A stretch of DNA of 33,264 nt from Bacteroidetes bacterium SW_4_67_19 (lineage in GTDB: Bacteria > Bacteroidota > Rhodothermia > Rhodothermales > Salinibacteraceae): NCBI GenBank assembly GCA_003023275.1, contig PXTX01000039.1:1-33264 (forward strand). Reading direction: 5' to 3'. The position numbers and the translations under genes were made by a program. The notes under the pieces were generated by a model, which ran no database searches, was not told the DNA's origin, and saw only the letters and a program-made list of their open reading frames with translations. Of this stretch, positions 24,601-32,788 are shown piece by piece (the first letter of the stretch is position 1; the number at the start of each line of letters is the position of its first letter).

Positions 24601-25210
24601 TCCACTGGCGCTCAAGGAGTACGACGAGGAAAAAGAGCGCCTCGACTTCCTTCAGGAGCAGCAGACTGACCTCGAAGAGGCCGAAGACACGCTTCTCGAC
24701 ACCGTCACCGAAATCAACGACGAGGCCGCCGCGCGCTTCGAGGACACCTTCTCGGAGATCCAGCGCAGCTTCGCGGACCTCTTCGAGCGCCTCTTCGGGC
24801 GCGGGGCTGCCGCGCGGTTGCAGCTGGACGAAGACGCCGACCCGCTGGAGAGCGACATCGAGATCATCGCGCGGCCCAAAGGCAAGCGCCCGTCGATCCT
24901 GTCGCAGCTTTCGGGCGGGGAAAAGGCGCTCACGGCCATCGCGCTCTTGTTTGCGATCTACCTTGTCAAGCCCAGCCCGTTCTGCATCCTCGACGAGATC
25001 GACGCCCCCCTCGACGACGCCAACACGGGTCGTTTCATGCGCCTCCTGCGCGACTTCACCGACGAGACGCAGTTCATTCTCGTTACCCACAACAAGCGCA
25101 CGATGCGCCAGGCCGACCGCCTCTACGGCGTGACGATGCAGGAGCAGGGCGTCTCGACGCTGGTGGGCGTGGAACTGGACGAAGCGACGCAACTCGCCGA
25201 GGCGGCGTGA
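21620..25210 (+). CDS. smc: Chromosome segregation ATPase SMC with non-standard N-terminus
   Basis: About 1,196 residues if started at GTG 21620. Walker A GPNGCGKS, the conserved GEQRPTALRS and FNGTSERK segments, and LIDDILSDN-type head sequences (GMIDDILSDNTEERRRLFEEAAG) identify SMC. Two long Glu/Arg-rich coiled-coil arms follow, with a hinge near the middle (YDEHSGAVQFLAEE ... RFVTPGGEWAGGPG). The second half-head carries signature LSQLSGGEKAL, Walker B FCILDEIDAPLDD and the switch THNKRTM. SMC with ScpA/ScpB organises and segregates chromosomes. The usual first strand and HGFKSFA block just before TTLDFAPG is missing and is replaced by repeat-encoded CCTPRVLPPRAEP. The true start is therefore unclear, and the gene may be damaged or the contig mis-joined here. 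Confidence 0.93.
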   Translation: MLRDACCTPRVLPPRAEPTTLDFAPGITAIVGPNGCGKSNIVDAVRWAIGEQRPTALRSETMDDVIFNGTSERKPLGMAEVELTVENNRGVLPTEYSEVALGRRLFQDGTSEYLLNQTECRLKDIRDLFMDTGMGADAYSVIERGMIDDILSDNTEERRRLFEEAAGITRYKRRRRQALRKLDNTQQDLDRVRDLTGEVKKKVRRLKRQAERAEQHRELSTELHRKERALAEAEYVRLAERRDVLASEVEALEERAEALGAEQSEAEERLETLRETLAERESGLGDEREALDAARDRVRRLEGEQRLASERLEQARRDRKRLRREAERDADRRDDLQQKQERLENELEAAVPERDEAEADLEAAKEKRQSARAAAEDKREAVRELRQEEEELSERRAEERSRRDRRTSRLETLEDEQRRAYERLDRLDERADQLDERVAEAESSQEKAAAEVEDARKALRSAEADHTEREAALDDATEALEDLRRRREAARAEVDLLESLVSSYDEHSGAVQFLAEEGLTGEQAAEDFRTVADVLAAGEEHRAALAAALGEWAACPVAATRAEARRAVARLREHGKGQATVVVLDRLQNGTPSNGPAAGAPSGAQPLRPVVRPLAETYAPLADALLAGVFLADSLDEAERLSDEHGPPARFVTPGGEWAGGPGLLHGGSESEGGSAAASRLGHREQLEERRRELDELTGQIEAQEARVREAQEALDEVPLQRRREALRQAEGRQAEAAEEARRLAHERETLDTQQSETADRLDALEDELDEGRTALERLRADAETTEERRQALSEEREAAEEALEEAEADARAAQERFGEARVAAVEARSRCESLQQSRRQAAERLEEIEERQEERTEEQADLEDTIEEAEAQQATLQDDIEDARADRVRRSDALEDARETFEEVKSAASEAENELRELRQKREDVMRRESEQSVRLAEVKTRLGDLVESTAEDFDGLHLPDVADEPADDFDEDATREEVKTLRKKLRKLGDVNPLALKEYDEEKERLDFLQEQQTDLEEAEDTLLDTVTEINDEAAARFEDTFSEIQRSFADLFERLFGRGAAARLQLDEDADPLESDIEIIARPKGKRPSILSQLSGGEKALTAIALLFAIYLVKPSPFCILDEIDAPLDDANTGRFMRLLRDFTDETQFILVTHNKRTMRQADRLYGVTMQEQGVSTLVGVELDEATQLAEAA
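21636..21665 (+). repeat. GC-rich interspersed repeat, AAGAGTACTT module abutting smc
   Basis: 30 bp that match 1,031-1,060 with one mismatch (GCACCCC for GCACTCC). It ends at CCCCCGCGAG; the next bases begin recognisable smc coding sequence within about 8 bp. Confidence 0.85.
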
Positions 25211-25295
25211 GGGCGTCTGGCGCCTGGCGGAGGGCGGGGGGCCTTTCTCGGAAGGCGTGCGCAACTGCTCACGCCGGCACGCGCTTCGAGCAAGC

Positions 25296-25604
25296 CTACG
25301 CGGTCACGCGACGTTCACTGTGGTCTCCGCTGCACGGCTCCGGCTGCCAGACGCCCGCCGCCATCAGGCGCGCAAAGACGCGCTTCGGGCGCGCTTTGTA
25401 GCGAACCTCGCGCCCGTAGGCCACCGGCCGGCCCTCCTCGGTGAGCCACTCGAAGTACACGTGCGTCGAGTCCTCGAACAAGACGCCCAGCGTGCAGCCT
25501 TTGCCGCGCAGCAGGTACTTGTACGTCGCCTCGTCGGGGCGCGGGCGCTCCGGCAGTGCGAGCGAGCAGGGGGCGGCTTTCTGGAAGGCGCGAAAGGAGG
25601 ACAT
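25296..25604 (-). CDS. Small hypothetical protein
   Basis: 102 residues from ATG 25604. The middle reads like a compact alpha-beta domain (TYKYLLRGKGCTLGVLFEDS, HVYFEWLTEEGRPVAYGREV) followed by a basic helix (RPKRVFARLMAAGVW). I do not recognise the family. The upstream region is AT-rich, with a CTTGTTTACAAG dyad (25,634-25,645) about 30 bp before the start, consistent with a regulated promoter. It is convergent with smc. Confidence 0.65.
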   Translation of the reverse strand: MSSFRAFQKAAPCSLALPERPRPDEATYKYLLRGKGCTLGVLFEDSTHVYFEWLTEEGRPVAYGREVRYKARPKRVFARLMAAGVWQPEPCSGDHSERRVTA

Positions 25605-25749
25605 CGAAATAGCGGGCGGCCGGGCGCAAAAGACTTGTTTACAAGCAATCTAAATAAAATGAACGCTCCCGAGATACACAAATGGAAGGTCTGTGAAAAG
25701 AACCTGCCCGAAAGGCGACCTTCAGCATGAACATCCCCGCCTATTTGGA

Positions 25750-25779
25750 TTGATTAAACGCAAGCGGCGCACGTATTTA
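25750..25779 (+). promoter_or_regulatory. Candidate promoter for the small Cys-motif protein
   Basis: TTGATT (25,750-25,755) and TATTTA (25,774-25,779) are spaced by 18 bp in an AT-rich island. A start near 25,786 would leave a leader of about 100 nt before ATG 25,890. This is a consensus-style guess only. Confidence 0.35.
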
Positions 25780-25889
25780 GACTGCTTCCAAACTTGGTCG
25801 CTCCGGGATCTCTCGTTTTCGAGGGCGCATTCAAGCAGGTGAATTTACTTTACACCGCCTCGCCCTTTTCCCCATTCCCCTTCTTTGCC

Positions 25890-26102
25890 ATGAGCCGCGA
25901 CATCCAGCCGATGTGCCTCTCCTGCCAGCACCTCGACCGTTCGGGCCGCGAGGATGCGGTCTGCGACGCCTTCCCCGAAGGCATCCCGCGGGAGATCTGG
26001 ACCAACCAGCACGATCACCACCAGCCCTATCCCGGCGACAACGGCACGCGCTTCGAGATCGCTCCCGTGCCCGAAGAAGAGCGCCAGACCGTTGCCTCGT
26101 AA
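25890..26102 (+). CDS. Small CxxC-containing conserved protein
   Basis: 70 residues from ATG 25890. The N-terminal CLSCQHL pair plus a third Cys in [10 protein letters not shown] and a His/Asp-rich loop ([19 protein letters not shown]) suggest a metal- or redox-type knuckle. Similar Cys-x-x-Cys ... AFP-GIP ... H-x-x-PYPGD-G proteins are widespread as short hypotheticals; no function is known to me. It has its own strong terminator 50 bp downstream (26,152-26,187), so it appears to be a monocistronic unit. An in-frame upstream extension to 25,794 exists but looks like leader sequence. Confidence 0.8.
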   Translation: MSRDIQPMCLSCQHLDRSGREDAVCDAFPEGIPREIWTNQHDHHQPYPGDNGTRFEIAPVPEEERQTVAS

Positions 26103-26151
26103 GGCGTAACTTCGTGAGGCTGCCTCCGGCAGTCGCTTTTGCTTTTTCCTG

Positions 26152-26187
26152 CGCCCCGGCCGCTTCGGCGGTTGGGGCGTTTTTTTT
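26152..26187 (+). terminator. Intrinsic terminator with UUCG loop
   Basis: CGCCCCGGCCGC (26,152-26,163), TTCG tetraloop, GCGGTTGGGGCG (26,168-26,179), then eight T. The 12-bp stem has two wobbles that favour the plus-strand RNA. It closes the small CxxC gene. Confidence 0.95.
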
Positions 26188-26393
26188 GAAATGGCGCTTT
26201 TTTGGAGAAATCGCTTCTCGGGGAACGGCGTGCAGCTTGCAGGCACCCCCGCCGGCGCGGGCGGGGACCCGTTCGATCGGTTCCTCGATTACCTTCGTGC
26301 AGGGGGGACCGCGCTTTCGACGCAGAGAGTACTCGGTGGTGACAACTGCTCGATGCCGTCTGCGATTTCTCTGTTTGAGTGCCTTTTCTAAAA

Positions 26394-27479
26394 ATGGATC
26401 TCATTTCCGCTTTGCTTTTGGCCGTGGGGGCGCTCTTGGTGGCCCTTGGGCTCTTCGATGCGCTCCGCACGGCGATTGCCGTTGGGGGAGGCGGCCCGCT
26501 CACCAACCGACTCGCGCATGGCCTCTGGCACGCTACGCTTCGCTGGCATCGCCGCGGCCGGCAGCAGAGCGAAGGGACCGGCGGAGGACATCACCGGCTG
26601 CTCGCGCGTGTCGGGCCGACCGTGCTGATCGGAATCGTGCTTACCTGGATCGTGCTCCTGATCGCCGGCTACTTTTTGATGTTCAGCGCCGATCCGTCTT
26701 CGGTGGTGCGCGCGTCCGGGGCCCAGCCGCCGGCCGACTTCTTCGAGCGTCTCTACTTTGCCGGCTTCAGCGTCTCGACGCTCGGCACCGGCGACTTCAT
26801 TCCCGACGGGGACGCGGCGCGCATGCTCACGGTCTTCGCGTCGCTGAGCGGGTTTTTCATGATGACCCTTACGGTCACGTACGCGATGCCGGTCATCTCG
26901 GCGGTGGTCGCCAAGCGTCGCCTGGCCTCCTCCATCGCTGGGCTGGGCCTCACGCCCGCGGAAATCCTGCACGGCGGATGGGATGGGGAGAGCCTCGCCT
27001 CGCTGGAGCAGCCGCTGGTGAACCTGGCCTCGCAGATCGAGATGCACACGCAGCGGCACCTGGCCTACCCAGTGCTGCACATCTTCCACGTCGCGCAGCC
27101 GCGCGCGGCAGCGGAACCGCGCATCGCGGCGCTGAGCGAGGCGCTCCGCCTGATGCGGCACCTGCCCGAGGAGGCGCAGCCCCCGCCCGCCGCAATGCGC
27201 TCGGCGCGGAGCGCCATCGACGGGTTCCTGAGGCTCGCGCGCTCCTCGTTCGTGCCGCCGGAGCAACAGCACGACGCGCCCGACCGCCCGGTCGCGGGGC
27301 CGCTGCGCACGGCCGGCCTCCCGGTCCCGCCGGAGGAGGGGGCTGTAGAGAACGGCGAGCAGAAGGGCGAAGGCATCTCCCAGCAGAAGCGACGGCGACG
27401 CCTGCTGCGCGCACTCGTCGAAGACGACGGCTGGACGTGGGCGGATGTGGTGCACGAAGATTCTCCACCGCTGCCATGA
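26394..27479 (+). CDS. Two-TM ion channel-like protein with TxGxGD filter
   Basis: 361 residues from ATG 26394 (GTG 26379 would add five). Hydrophobic segments lie at about 3-21, 75-97 and 146-172. Between the last two is a pore loop, FFERLYFAGFSVSTLGTGDF, whose T129-LGTGD134 fits the TxGxGD selectivity-filter pattern of K+ or related channels of the Ion_trans_2 type. The soluble C-terminal half (about 180-361) starts with a helical ISAVVAKRRLASSIAGLG and contains a hydrophobic LHIFHVAQPRAAAEPRIAALSEALRLM stretch (described by position 233-260) and a basic KRRRRLL segment. It is not a recognisable RCK/TrkA domain. Ion specificity and gating are unknown. Confidence 0.75.
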   Translation: MDLISALLLAVGALLVALGLFDALRTAIAVGGGGPLTNRLAHGLWHATLRWHRRGRQQSEGTGGGHHRLLARVGPTVLIGIVLTWIVLLIAGYFLMFSADPSSVVRASGAQPPADFFERLYFAGFSVSTLGTGDFIPDGDAARMLTVFASLSGFFMMTLTVTYAMPVISAVVAKRRLASSIAGLGLTPAEILHGGWDGESLASLEQPLVNLASQIEMHTQRHLAYPVLHIFHVAQPRAAAEPRIAALSEALRLMRHLPEEAQPPPAAMRSARSAIDGFLRLARSSFVPPEQQHDAPDRPVAGPLRTAGLPVPPEEGAVENGEQKGEGISQQKRRRRLLRALVEDDGWTWADVVHEDSPPLP

Positions 27480-27741
27480 GAGGAGGCAAAGCAGCGAGGG
27501 GAGCGGGGGCGTACGCCGGCCTGCGCCACGACGAATTCAGCGAAGATCTGCAGAGCCGCGACCCGGAGTTCAGGCACCTTCGAGGAAGGGCGCGAACGGC
27601 TCCCCATTCCACAGAGCGCGGTGGACCTGAATCCGAACGTGGAACAAAACGAAGGGTATTGAGAAAAGAGGCAGGAGGAGTGGGTTTTCGGCCTGCAGAG
27701 CGTTTCTTGGGCGTCGCCGCCAGTGACTTTCAACGTTCATT

Positions 27742-29457
27742 ATGCTTTCTTCTTTGGACCTGATGCGCTTTTCGACAGCACTGCCCGGCCGCCGCGCACA
27801 TCGCGTGGCCGGAACGGTTTTCTCCGCGACCCTCGCGCTGGCTGCGCTCCTGCTCGCCGCTTTGCCGCGCGCAGGCCACGCGCAGACTGACGGCGCGGCA
27901 CGCTCGGCAGAAGCCGCGCACATGGTCGTCGACGCCGACGCGGCGCAGGACACCATCAGCCGCCACCTCTACGGTCACTTCGCCGAGCACCTCGGCCGCG
28001 ACATCTACGGCGGGTTCTGGGTGCAGCGCGGCGAGGGCTCGAGCGGCGAAGGCGCCGGCACGGCCACCGACCCCCCCGAGGGACCGCCCGGCGGCTGGAA
28101 ATACAACGAAGACGTGATCGAGGCGCTGCGCGCCATCGACATCCCGAACGTGCGCTGGCCCGGCGGCTGCTTTGCCGACTACTACCACTGGAAAGACGGC
28201 ATCGGGCCGCGCGCGGACCGGCCCTCGATGGTCAACGCTAACTGGGGCGGCGTCGTCGAGGACAACACCTTCGGCACGCACGAGTTTATGGAATTGGTAG
28301 AGCGCCTCGACGCCGAGCCGTTCGTCGTGGGCAACGTCGGGAGCGGAACGGTCGAAGAGATGGCCGACTGGACGGAGTATCTCACCGCCGAGGAGGGCCA
28401 GATGGCCGAGCTACGTGCCGCCAATGGTCATCCCGAGCCGTGGGACATCAAGTACTGGGGCGTCGGCAACGAAAACTGGATCTGCGGCGGCAACATGACC
28501 GGAAGCTACTACGCGGACCTCTACAAGCGTTTCGCGACCTACACGCGCCACTACGGCGACGGCGAACTGGTCAAAGTAGCCACCGGGCCCAGCGGCAACC
28601 GCTACGGCGGCCACGAGGAATGGACCCGCACCGTCCTCGACAAGGCCGCCCCGATGATCGACGCCCTCTCGATGCACTACTACGTCTTCGTCGGGGACCC
28701 GTGGACGGAGGACCGTCCGGCCACCGAGTTTAGCGAGCAGGAGTGGTTCGAGGCCATGAAAGACACGCGCGCCCTCGACAGCCTCATCGCGCGCTACTCC
28801 GACATCATGGACGAGTACGACCCGGAAGGGCGCATCGGGCTCTACATCGACGAGTGGGGCATCTGGCACACCACCAGGGAGGGCACGCCGCCGGGCTTTC
28901 TGTACCAGCAGAACACGCTACGCGACGCGCTCGTGGCCGCCGGCGCGCTCGACATTTTCAACCAGCACGCCGACCGCGTCCGGATGGCCAACATCGCGCA
29001 GACGGTCAACGTCCTGCAGGCGATGATCCTCACGCGCGGGGATGAGATGATTACGACGCCCACCTATCACGTCTTCGATCTGTACAAGGTGCACCACGAT
29101 GCGGCGCTCCTTCCGTTCTCGCAAGCCGAGAGCCCGACGTACGAGGCGCCCTCTGGAGAGGGAAGCGTCGCGGCCATCGGCGGCACGGCCTCGCGCGACG
29201 AGAGGGGGCGCGTGCACGTCACGCTGACCAACACCGATCCGAACCGCGCGCACGAGGTGCGCCTCGACATGCAGAGCGCCGACGTGAGCGGCGTGGCGCG
29301 CGGTCGCATTCTCACCGCCGACGCGATGAACGCGCACAACACCTTCGGCGACCCCGATGCAGTCGCGCCGCGCTCCTTCGACGGGGCCTCCGTCGGCGAG
29401 GGCACCGTGTCGATGCGGATGCCCGCAAAGTCGGTCGTCATGCTGGCGCTGGAATGA
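27742..29457 (+). CDS. GH51 alpha-L-arabinofuranosidase (first of a tandem pair)
   Basis: 571 residues; ATG 27742 or ATG 27763 (residue 8) both precede a signal peptide ending near 48 (ALAALLLAALPRAGHAQ). The family opening TISRHLYGHFAEHLGRDIYGG is followed by VRWPGGCFADYYHWKDGIG. Acid/base Glu244 is in GVGNENW and nucleophile Glu371 in YIDEWGIW. The C-terminal 120 residues form the beta-sandwich usual in GH51. It releases arabinose from arabinan or arabinoxylan side chains; export points to extracellular or periplasmic action. The next gene, 25 bp downstream, is a close paralogue in the same operon, and the gap shows no terminator. Confidence 0.93.
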   Translation: MLSSLDLMRFSTALPGRRAHRVAGTVFSATLALAALLLAALPRAGHAQTDGAARSAEAAHMVVDADAAQDTISRHLYGHFAEHLGRDIYGGFWVQRGEGSSGEGAGTATDPPEGPPGGWKYNEDVIEALRAIDIPNVRWPGGCFADYYHWKDGIGPRADRPSMVNANWGGVVEDNTFGTHEFMELVERLDAEPFVVGNVGSGTVEEMADWTEYLTAEEGQMAELRAANGHPEPWDIKYWGVGNENWICGGNMTGSYYADLYKRFATYTRHYGDGELVKVATGPSGNRYGGHEEWTRTVLDKAAPMIDALSMHYYVFVGDPWTEDRPATEFSEQEWFEAMKDTRALDSLIARYSDIMDEYDPEGRIGLYIDEWGIWHTTREGTPPGFLYQQNTLRDALVAAGALDIFNQHADRVRMANIAQTVNVLQAMILTRGDEMITTPTYHVFDLYKVHHDAALLPFSQAESPTYEAPSGEGSVAAIGGTASRDERGRVHVTLTNTDPNRAHEVRLDMQSADVSGVARGRILTADAMNAHNTFGDPDAVAPRSFDGASVGEGTVSMRMPAKSVVMLALE

Positions 29458-29482
29458 CTTCGGGTTTTGGATTTCGGATTGA

Positions 29483-31213
29483 ATGTTGACAGACGGCGTG
29501 CATCATTCGCTGGGAATCTTCTTGTCGTGTCGCAGCCCGTGTGAGTGGGGACTTCGGGAGCGTGCGGGCTTTTGGGCGGGCGTGCTCGCGTTGCTGGTGT
29601 TCGCACTCGTCACCGGGCCGCGCGCCGGCCACGCCCAGGGCGCGGAGGGCGAGCCGATCGAAGCGACCATCGACGTGGGCGCGGACGGGCCGACGATCAG
29701 CCGCCACATCTACGGCCATTTCGCCGAGCACCTCGGCCGCGACATCTACGGCGGGTTCTGGGTGCAGCGCGGGCTGGAGAGCAGCGGCGAGGGGGCCGGC
29801 ACGCCGACCGACCTCCCCGGGGGACCGCCCGGCGGCTGGAAATACAACGAGGACGTGATCGAGGCGCTGCGTGCCATCGACATCCCGAACATGCGCTGGC
29901 CCGGCGGCTGCTTTGCCGACTACTACCACTGGAAAGACGGCATCGGCGCGCGCGCTGGGCGGCCGACCACCATCAACACCCTCTGGGGGGGCGTCGTCGA
30001 GAACAACACCTTCGGCACGCACGAGTTTATGGGATTGGTAGAGCGCCTCGGCGCCGAGCCGGTCATCGTCGGCAACGTCGGGAGCGGGACGCCGGAGGAG
30101 ATGGCCGGCTGGTGGGCCTACCTCAATGCCGAGAAGGGCCAGATGGCCGAGCGGCGCGCCGAGAACGGCCGCCCCGAGCCGTGGAATGTGCGCTACTGGG
30201 GCGTCGGCAACGAGAGCTGGGGCTGCGGCGGCCACATGACGCCCAGCTACTACGCCGACCTCTACAAGCGTTTTGCCACCTACCTGCCTGACTACGGCGA
30301 GGGCGACGACCCCGATCCGTTCTTCATCGCTGCCGGTCCCGACGCGACGCTGCCGGAAGGCGGCCTCTTCGAGGGCGGCGCCGCGGCCTGGACGCGCACC
30401 GTGATGAAAAAGGCCGCTCCCGTGATCGACGGGCTCGATCTGCACCGCTACACCGTCGGCGGGACGTGGGCGGACAAAGGATCGGCCACCGATTTCGGCG
30501 AAGACGGCTGGTTTACCGCCATGCAGAACACGCTGCGCATGGACACGATCCTCGCGCGCCACGCGGCCATCATGGACGAGTACGACCCCGAGAGGCGCGT
30601 GGCGCTGATCGTGGGCGAGTGGGGCATGTGGCACGAGGTCAAAGAAGGCACAACCCCTGGTTTTCTCTATCAGCAGAACGCCCTCCGCGACGCGCTCGTG
30701 GCCGCGTTGCACCTGAACATCTTCAACCGTCACGCCGACCGGGTGCGCATGGCCAACCTCGCGCAGACGGTCAACGTGCTTCAGGCGATGATCCTCACGC
30801 GCGAGGGCGAGATGGTCAAGACGCCCACCTACCACGTCTTCGATCTGTACCAGTCGCACATGGACGCCATGCGCCTGCCGGTGCGCCTCGACCGGGGCAG
30901 CCCGTACGCGCACGAGGGGAAGACCCTCCCCGCCGTCAGCGCCTCAGCGTCGAAAAAAGGCGGGCGGACCCACGTCACCCTTGCCAACATCGACCCCGAC
31001 CGGCCGCGCACCGTCGAGGTGACCCTCCAGGGGGCCGGGGCGCCGGCGGAGGTGAGCGGGCGCGTCCTCACCGCCGACGCGATGAACGCGCACAACACCT
31101 TCGACGACCCCGACGCGGTGACGCCTGCTCCCTTCGACGGGGCAACCCTCGACGGCCGTACCCTCACCGTCGAGTTGCCGGCCCAGTCGGTCGTGGCGCT
31201 TCGGGGGGAATAA
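29483..31213 (+). CDS. GH51 alpha-L-arabinofuranosidase (second of a tandem pair)
   Basis: 576 residues from ATG 29483. The first 25 residues (Cys/Arg-rich) look like leader DNA, and a start further in, such as GTG 29,580, would still leave a signal peptide ending AGHAQ. Glu244 (GVGNESW) and Glu379 (IVGEWGMW) are the acid/base and nucleophile. Compared with the upstream copy there is no gap between residues 71 and 270, and only seven of 85 residues differ in 71-155. An insertion (EGDDPDPFFIAAGPD) and many substitutions occur later. This is a duplicated gene with retained catalytic residues, perhaps with a different substrate linkage preference. Confidence 0.93.
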   Translation: MLTDGVHHSLGIFLSCRSPCEWGLRERAGFWAGVLALLVFALVTGPRAGHAQGAEGEPIEATIDVGADGPTISRHIYGHFAEHLGRDIYGGFWVQRGLESSGEGAGTPTDLPGGPPGGWKYNEDVIEALRAIDIPNMRWPGGCFADYYHWKDGIGARAGRPTTINTLWGGVVENNTFGTHEFMGLVERLGAEPVIVGNVGSGTPEEMAGWWAYLNAEKGQMAERRAENGRPEPWNVRYWGVGNESWGCGGHMTPSYYADLYKRFATYLPDYGEGDDPDPFFIAAGPDATLPEGGLFEGGAAAWTRTVMKKAAPVIDGLDLHRYTVGGTWADKGSATDFGEDGWFTAMQNTLRMDTILARHAAIMDEYDPERRVALIVGEWGMWHEVKEGTTPGFLYQQNALRDALVAALHLNIFNRHADRVRMANLAQTVNVLQAMILTREGEMVKTPTYHVFDLYQSHMDAMRLPVRLDRGSPYAHEGKTLPAVSASASKKGGRTHVTLANIDPDRPRTVEVTLQGAGAPAEVSGRVLTADAMNAHNTFDDPDAVTPAPFDGATLDGRTLTVELPAQSVVALRGE

Positions 31214-31290
31214 CGCGTTGCCGAACGGGTAGCGAGCAGCCGCTCACGAGTCTCTCCTGTTTTCCCTTTCTCTCACGCTCCCGCGTCCGC

Positions 31291-32343
31291 TCATTCCCCC
31301 ATCACCTCCACGCGGTGGTCGCCCAAGATGTCCTCGATGTAGACCGTCTGCACCAGAATGATGACGGCCACCGTGAACGGCGTGGCCACCAACACGCCCA
31401 GCAGGCCTGCCAAGATGCCGCCCAGCAGCTGCACGATCACCAGCAGCGCCGGCGGCAGTGACACGACGCGCTGCTGGATAGGGGGGGTGATGACGACGCT
31501 TTCCAGAAGCTGCACGCCCAGGTACACCCCCGCCACCACCAGGGCCGACACGCTCGGGGTCGTCAGCCCTACCAGCAATCCCGGCACCGCCGAGGCAATG
31601 GGGCCGGCGTACGGCACGAACGAAAAGAGCCCGGCGATGAAGCCCAGCGCGAAGACCAGCGGCATCCCAACGAGCCACAGGCCCAGCCCCGTCAGGATCC
31701 CGACCACCCCCATCGAGCAGAGCTGCCCGACGATCCACCAGCGTAGCCCGCGCGCCTCGGCCGCGAATACCTCGTGCGCCCGCTCGCGCCACTTTTTCGG
31801 GAAAAGGTGGGCCAGCCCGTTGGCGTAGATGTGCGGATTGATCGCCAGAAACACCCCGATCACGATGGCGATCAGGACATTCGTGAGCATTCCCAGAGCG
31901 GTGGAAAAGACGCCCGTCACGCGCCCCAGTACGTTGCCGGCGGAGAGGTAGGAAGAGGCTCCCCGTCCGCCGGCCGGGAGCTGTGAGAGGAGTACCTTGC
32001 CCCAGCGGTACTGCGCGAGCGTGTCTCGAAGCTGCTCGACGGAGCCGGGAATGCGCTCGACGAGCTGGCTGTACTGCTCGGCCACGCGCGGGCCCAGCAG
32101 CCACGCGGCCCCCGCGAGGAACCCGACGATGCCCAGCACGGCGACGGCGAGCCCCACGCCGCGCGGCAGCCGAGCGTAGCGGCGCAAAACGAGCGCAAGG
32201 CCGTCGAGGAAGACGCCCAGCAGCAAGCCGGCGAAGACCAGTAGCAGCGCGTGGGCCACCGCCTGCAGGAAGTACAGCAGGACGCCCAGCGTGAAGACGA
32301 TGCCGACGGCCACGAGCACGCGCCGCGTGTAGGAACGAGACAT
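31291..32343 (-). CDS. AI-2E family transporter/permease
   Basis: 350 residues from ATG 32343; in-frame upstream sequence is Arg/Pro-rich and excluded. Two N-terminal spans (VLVAVGIVFTLGVLLYF, AHALLLVFAGLLLGVFL), then a further pair, a helical soluble segment (VAEQYSQLVERIPGSVEQLRDTLAQ; positions 88-112) and four to five C-terminal spans. These include the family's FVPYAGPIASAVPG and PPIQQRVVSLPPALLVI motifs and the closing LATPF-type LVATPFTVAVIILVQTVY. Members are eight-span proteins once named for autoinducer-2 export; many act as H+- or Na+-linked exporters. A 16-bp palindrome (32,492-32,507) lies 149 bp upstream of its start. Confidence 0.92.
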   Translation of the reverse strand: MSRSYTRRVLVAVGIVFTLGVLLYFLQAVAHALLLVFAGLLLGVFLDGLALVLRRYARLPRGVGLAVAVLGIVGFLAGAAWLLGPRVAEQYSQLVERIPGSVEQLRDTLAQYRWGKVLLSQLPAGGRGASSYLSAGNVLGRVTGVFSTALGMLTNVLIAIVIGVFLAINPHIYANGLAHLFPKKWRERAHEVFAAEARGLRWWIVGQLCSMGVVGILTGLGLWLVGMPLVFALGFIAGLFSFVPYAGPIASAVPGLLVGLTTPSVSALVVAGVYLGVQLLESVVITPPIQQRVVSLPPALLVIVQLLGGILAGLLGVLVATPFTVAVIILVQTVYIEDILGDHRVEVMGE

Positions 32344-32491
32344 GCGTGAGTTCGGGTGAGGAACGAAGCGGCGCGCGAAAACCCTTCCGCTCTTCTCGAA
32401 AGGGCGCGCCGGTCCCTGCGTTCGCCTGCTGCGCTCCGGCATTCGAGCGACGGCCAGAGGTTACGTCTTCCGTACATTCGCGCTCCCGTTT

Positions 32492-32507
32492 TCGGAGAAT
32501 TCTCCGA
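32492..32507. promoter_or_regulatory. 16-bp perfect palindrome in divergent promoter region
   Basis: TCGGAGAATTCTCCGA is fully self-complementary and is followed at 32,508 by a second, smaller hairpin TCCCGAAACGGGA. It sits between the AI-2E permease (minus) and the small TM protein (plus), where a shared operator is expected. Nothing in the window codes for a regulator that would obviously bind it. Confidence 0.45.
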
Positions 32508-32590
32508 TCCCGAAACGGGACCCCGCACTCTGGATCGGGATACATCATACTCGCACGAAATACTCTGGAGCAACCTCGCGAGGCCCCCTC

Positions 32591-32788
32591 ATGCTGCCGA
32601 GCAATCCCTCGAAAACCACGGACCGGGCGCGCGCCCTTTCGCGCGAATGGCACGCCGCGCAGACGCGCAAGGCCGCCAGCGCCAGTGGCGTGTTCGGCGG
32701 CGCCCCGGTGGACGGAACGGCCCTGAACGAGCGGACGCTGTATCTGCTCATCATGCTGCTTCCGCTTTTGCTTTCCTTCTTTCTGTGA
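32591..32788 (+). CDS. Small tail-anchored membrane protein, unknown
   Basis: 65 residues from ATG 32591: a basic/hydrophilic start, an Ala/Gly-rich middle (KAASASGVFGGAPVDG), and a single hydrophobic C-terminal helix (LYLLIMLLPLLLSFFL) ending at the stop. The layout is that of short membrane proteins, and the hydrophobic end is unlikely to arise by chance in such GC-rich DNA, but no family is recognised. It stands alone between the divergent AI-2E permease and the convergent ABC binding-protein gene; the following 180 bp contain only a small AGGAGC/GCTCCT hairpin (32,851-32,866). Confidence 0.45.
   Translation: MLPSNPSKTTDRARALSREWHAAQTRKAASASGVFGGAPVDGTALNERTLYLLIMLLPLLLSFFL

Noticed and set aside
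23396-25264. 622-codon minus-strand frame opposite smc
   Set aside because: Its Leu/Phe/Ala-rich composition is the antisense of Glu/Arg coiled-coil codons; no motif supports it.
26246-26266. CCCCGCC/GGCGGGG hairpin before the channel gene
   Set aside because: The seven-bp GC stem is easily formed by chance in this composition and lacks a T-run or conserved position.
27570-27956. 128-codon minus-strand frame with a hydrophobic end between the channel and GH51 genes
   Set aside because: More than half overlaps the GH51 start region antisense; the remainder (27,480-27,741) shows no ribosome binding site or family similarity, so I regard the gap as noncoding.
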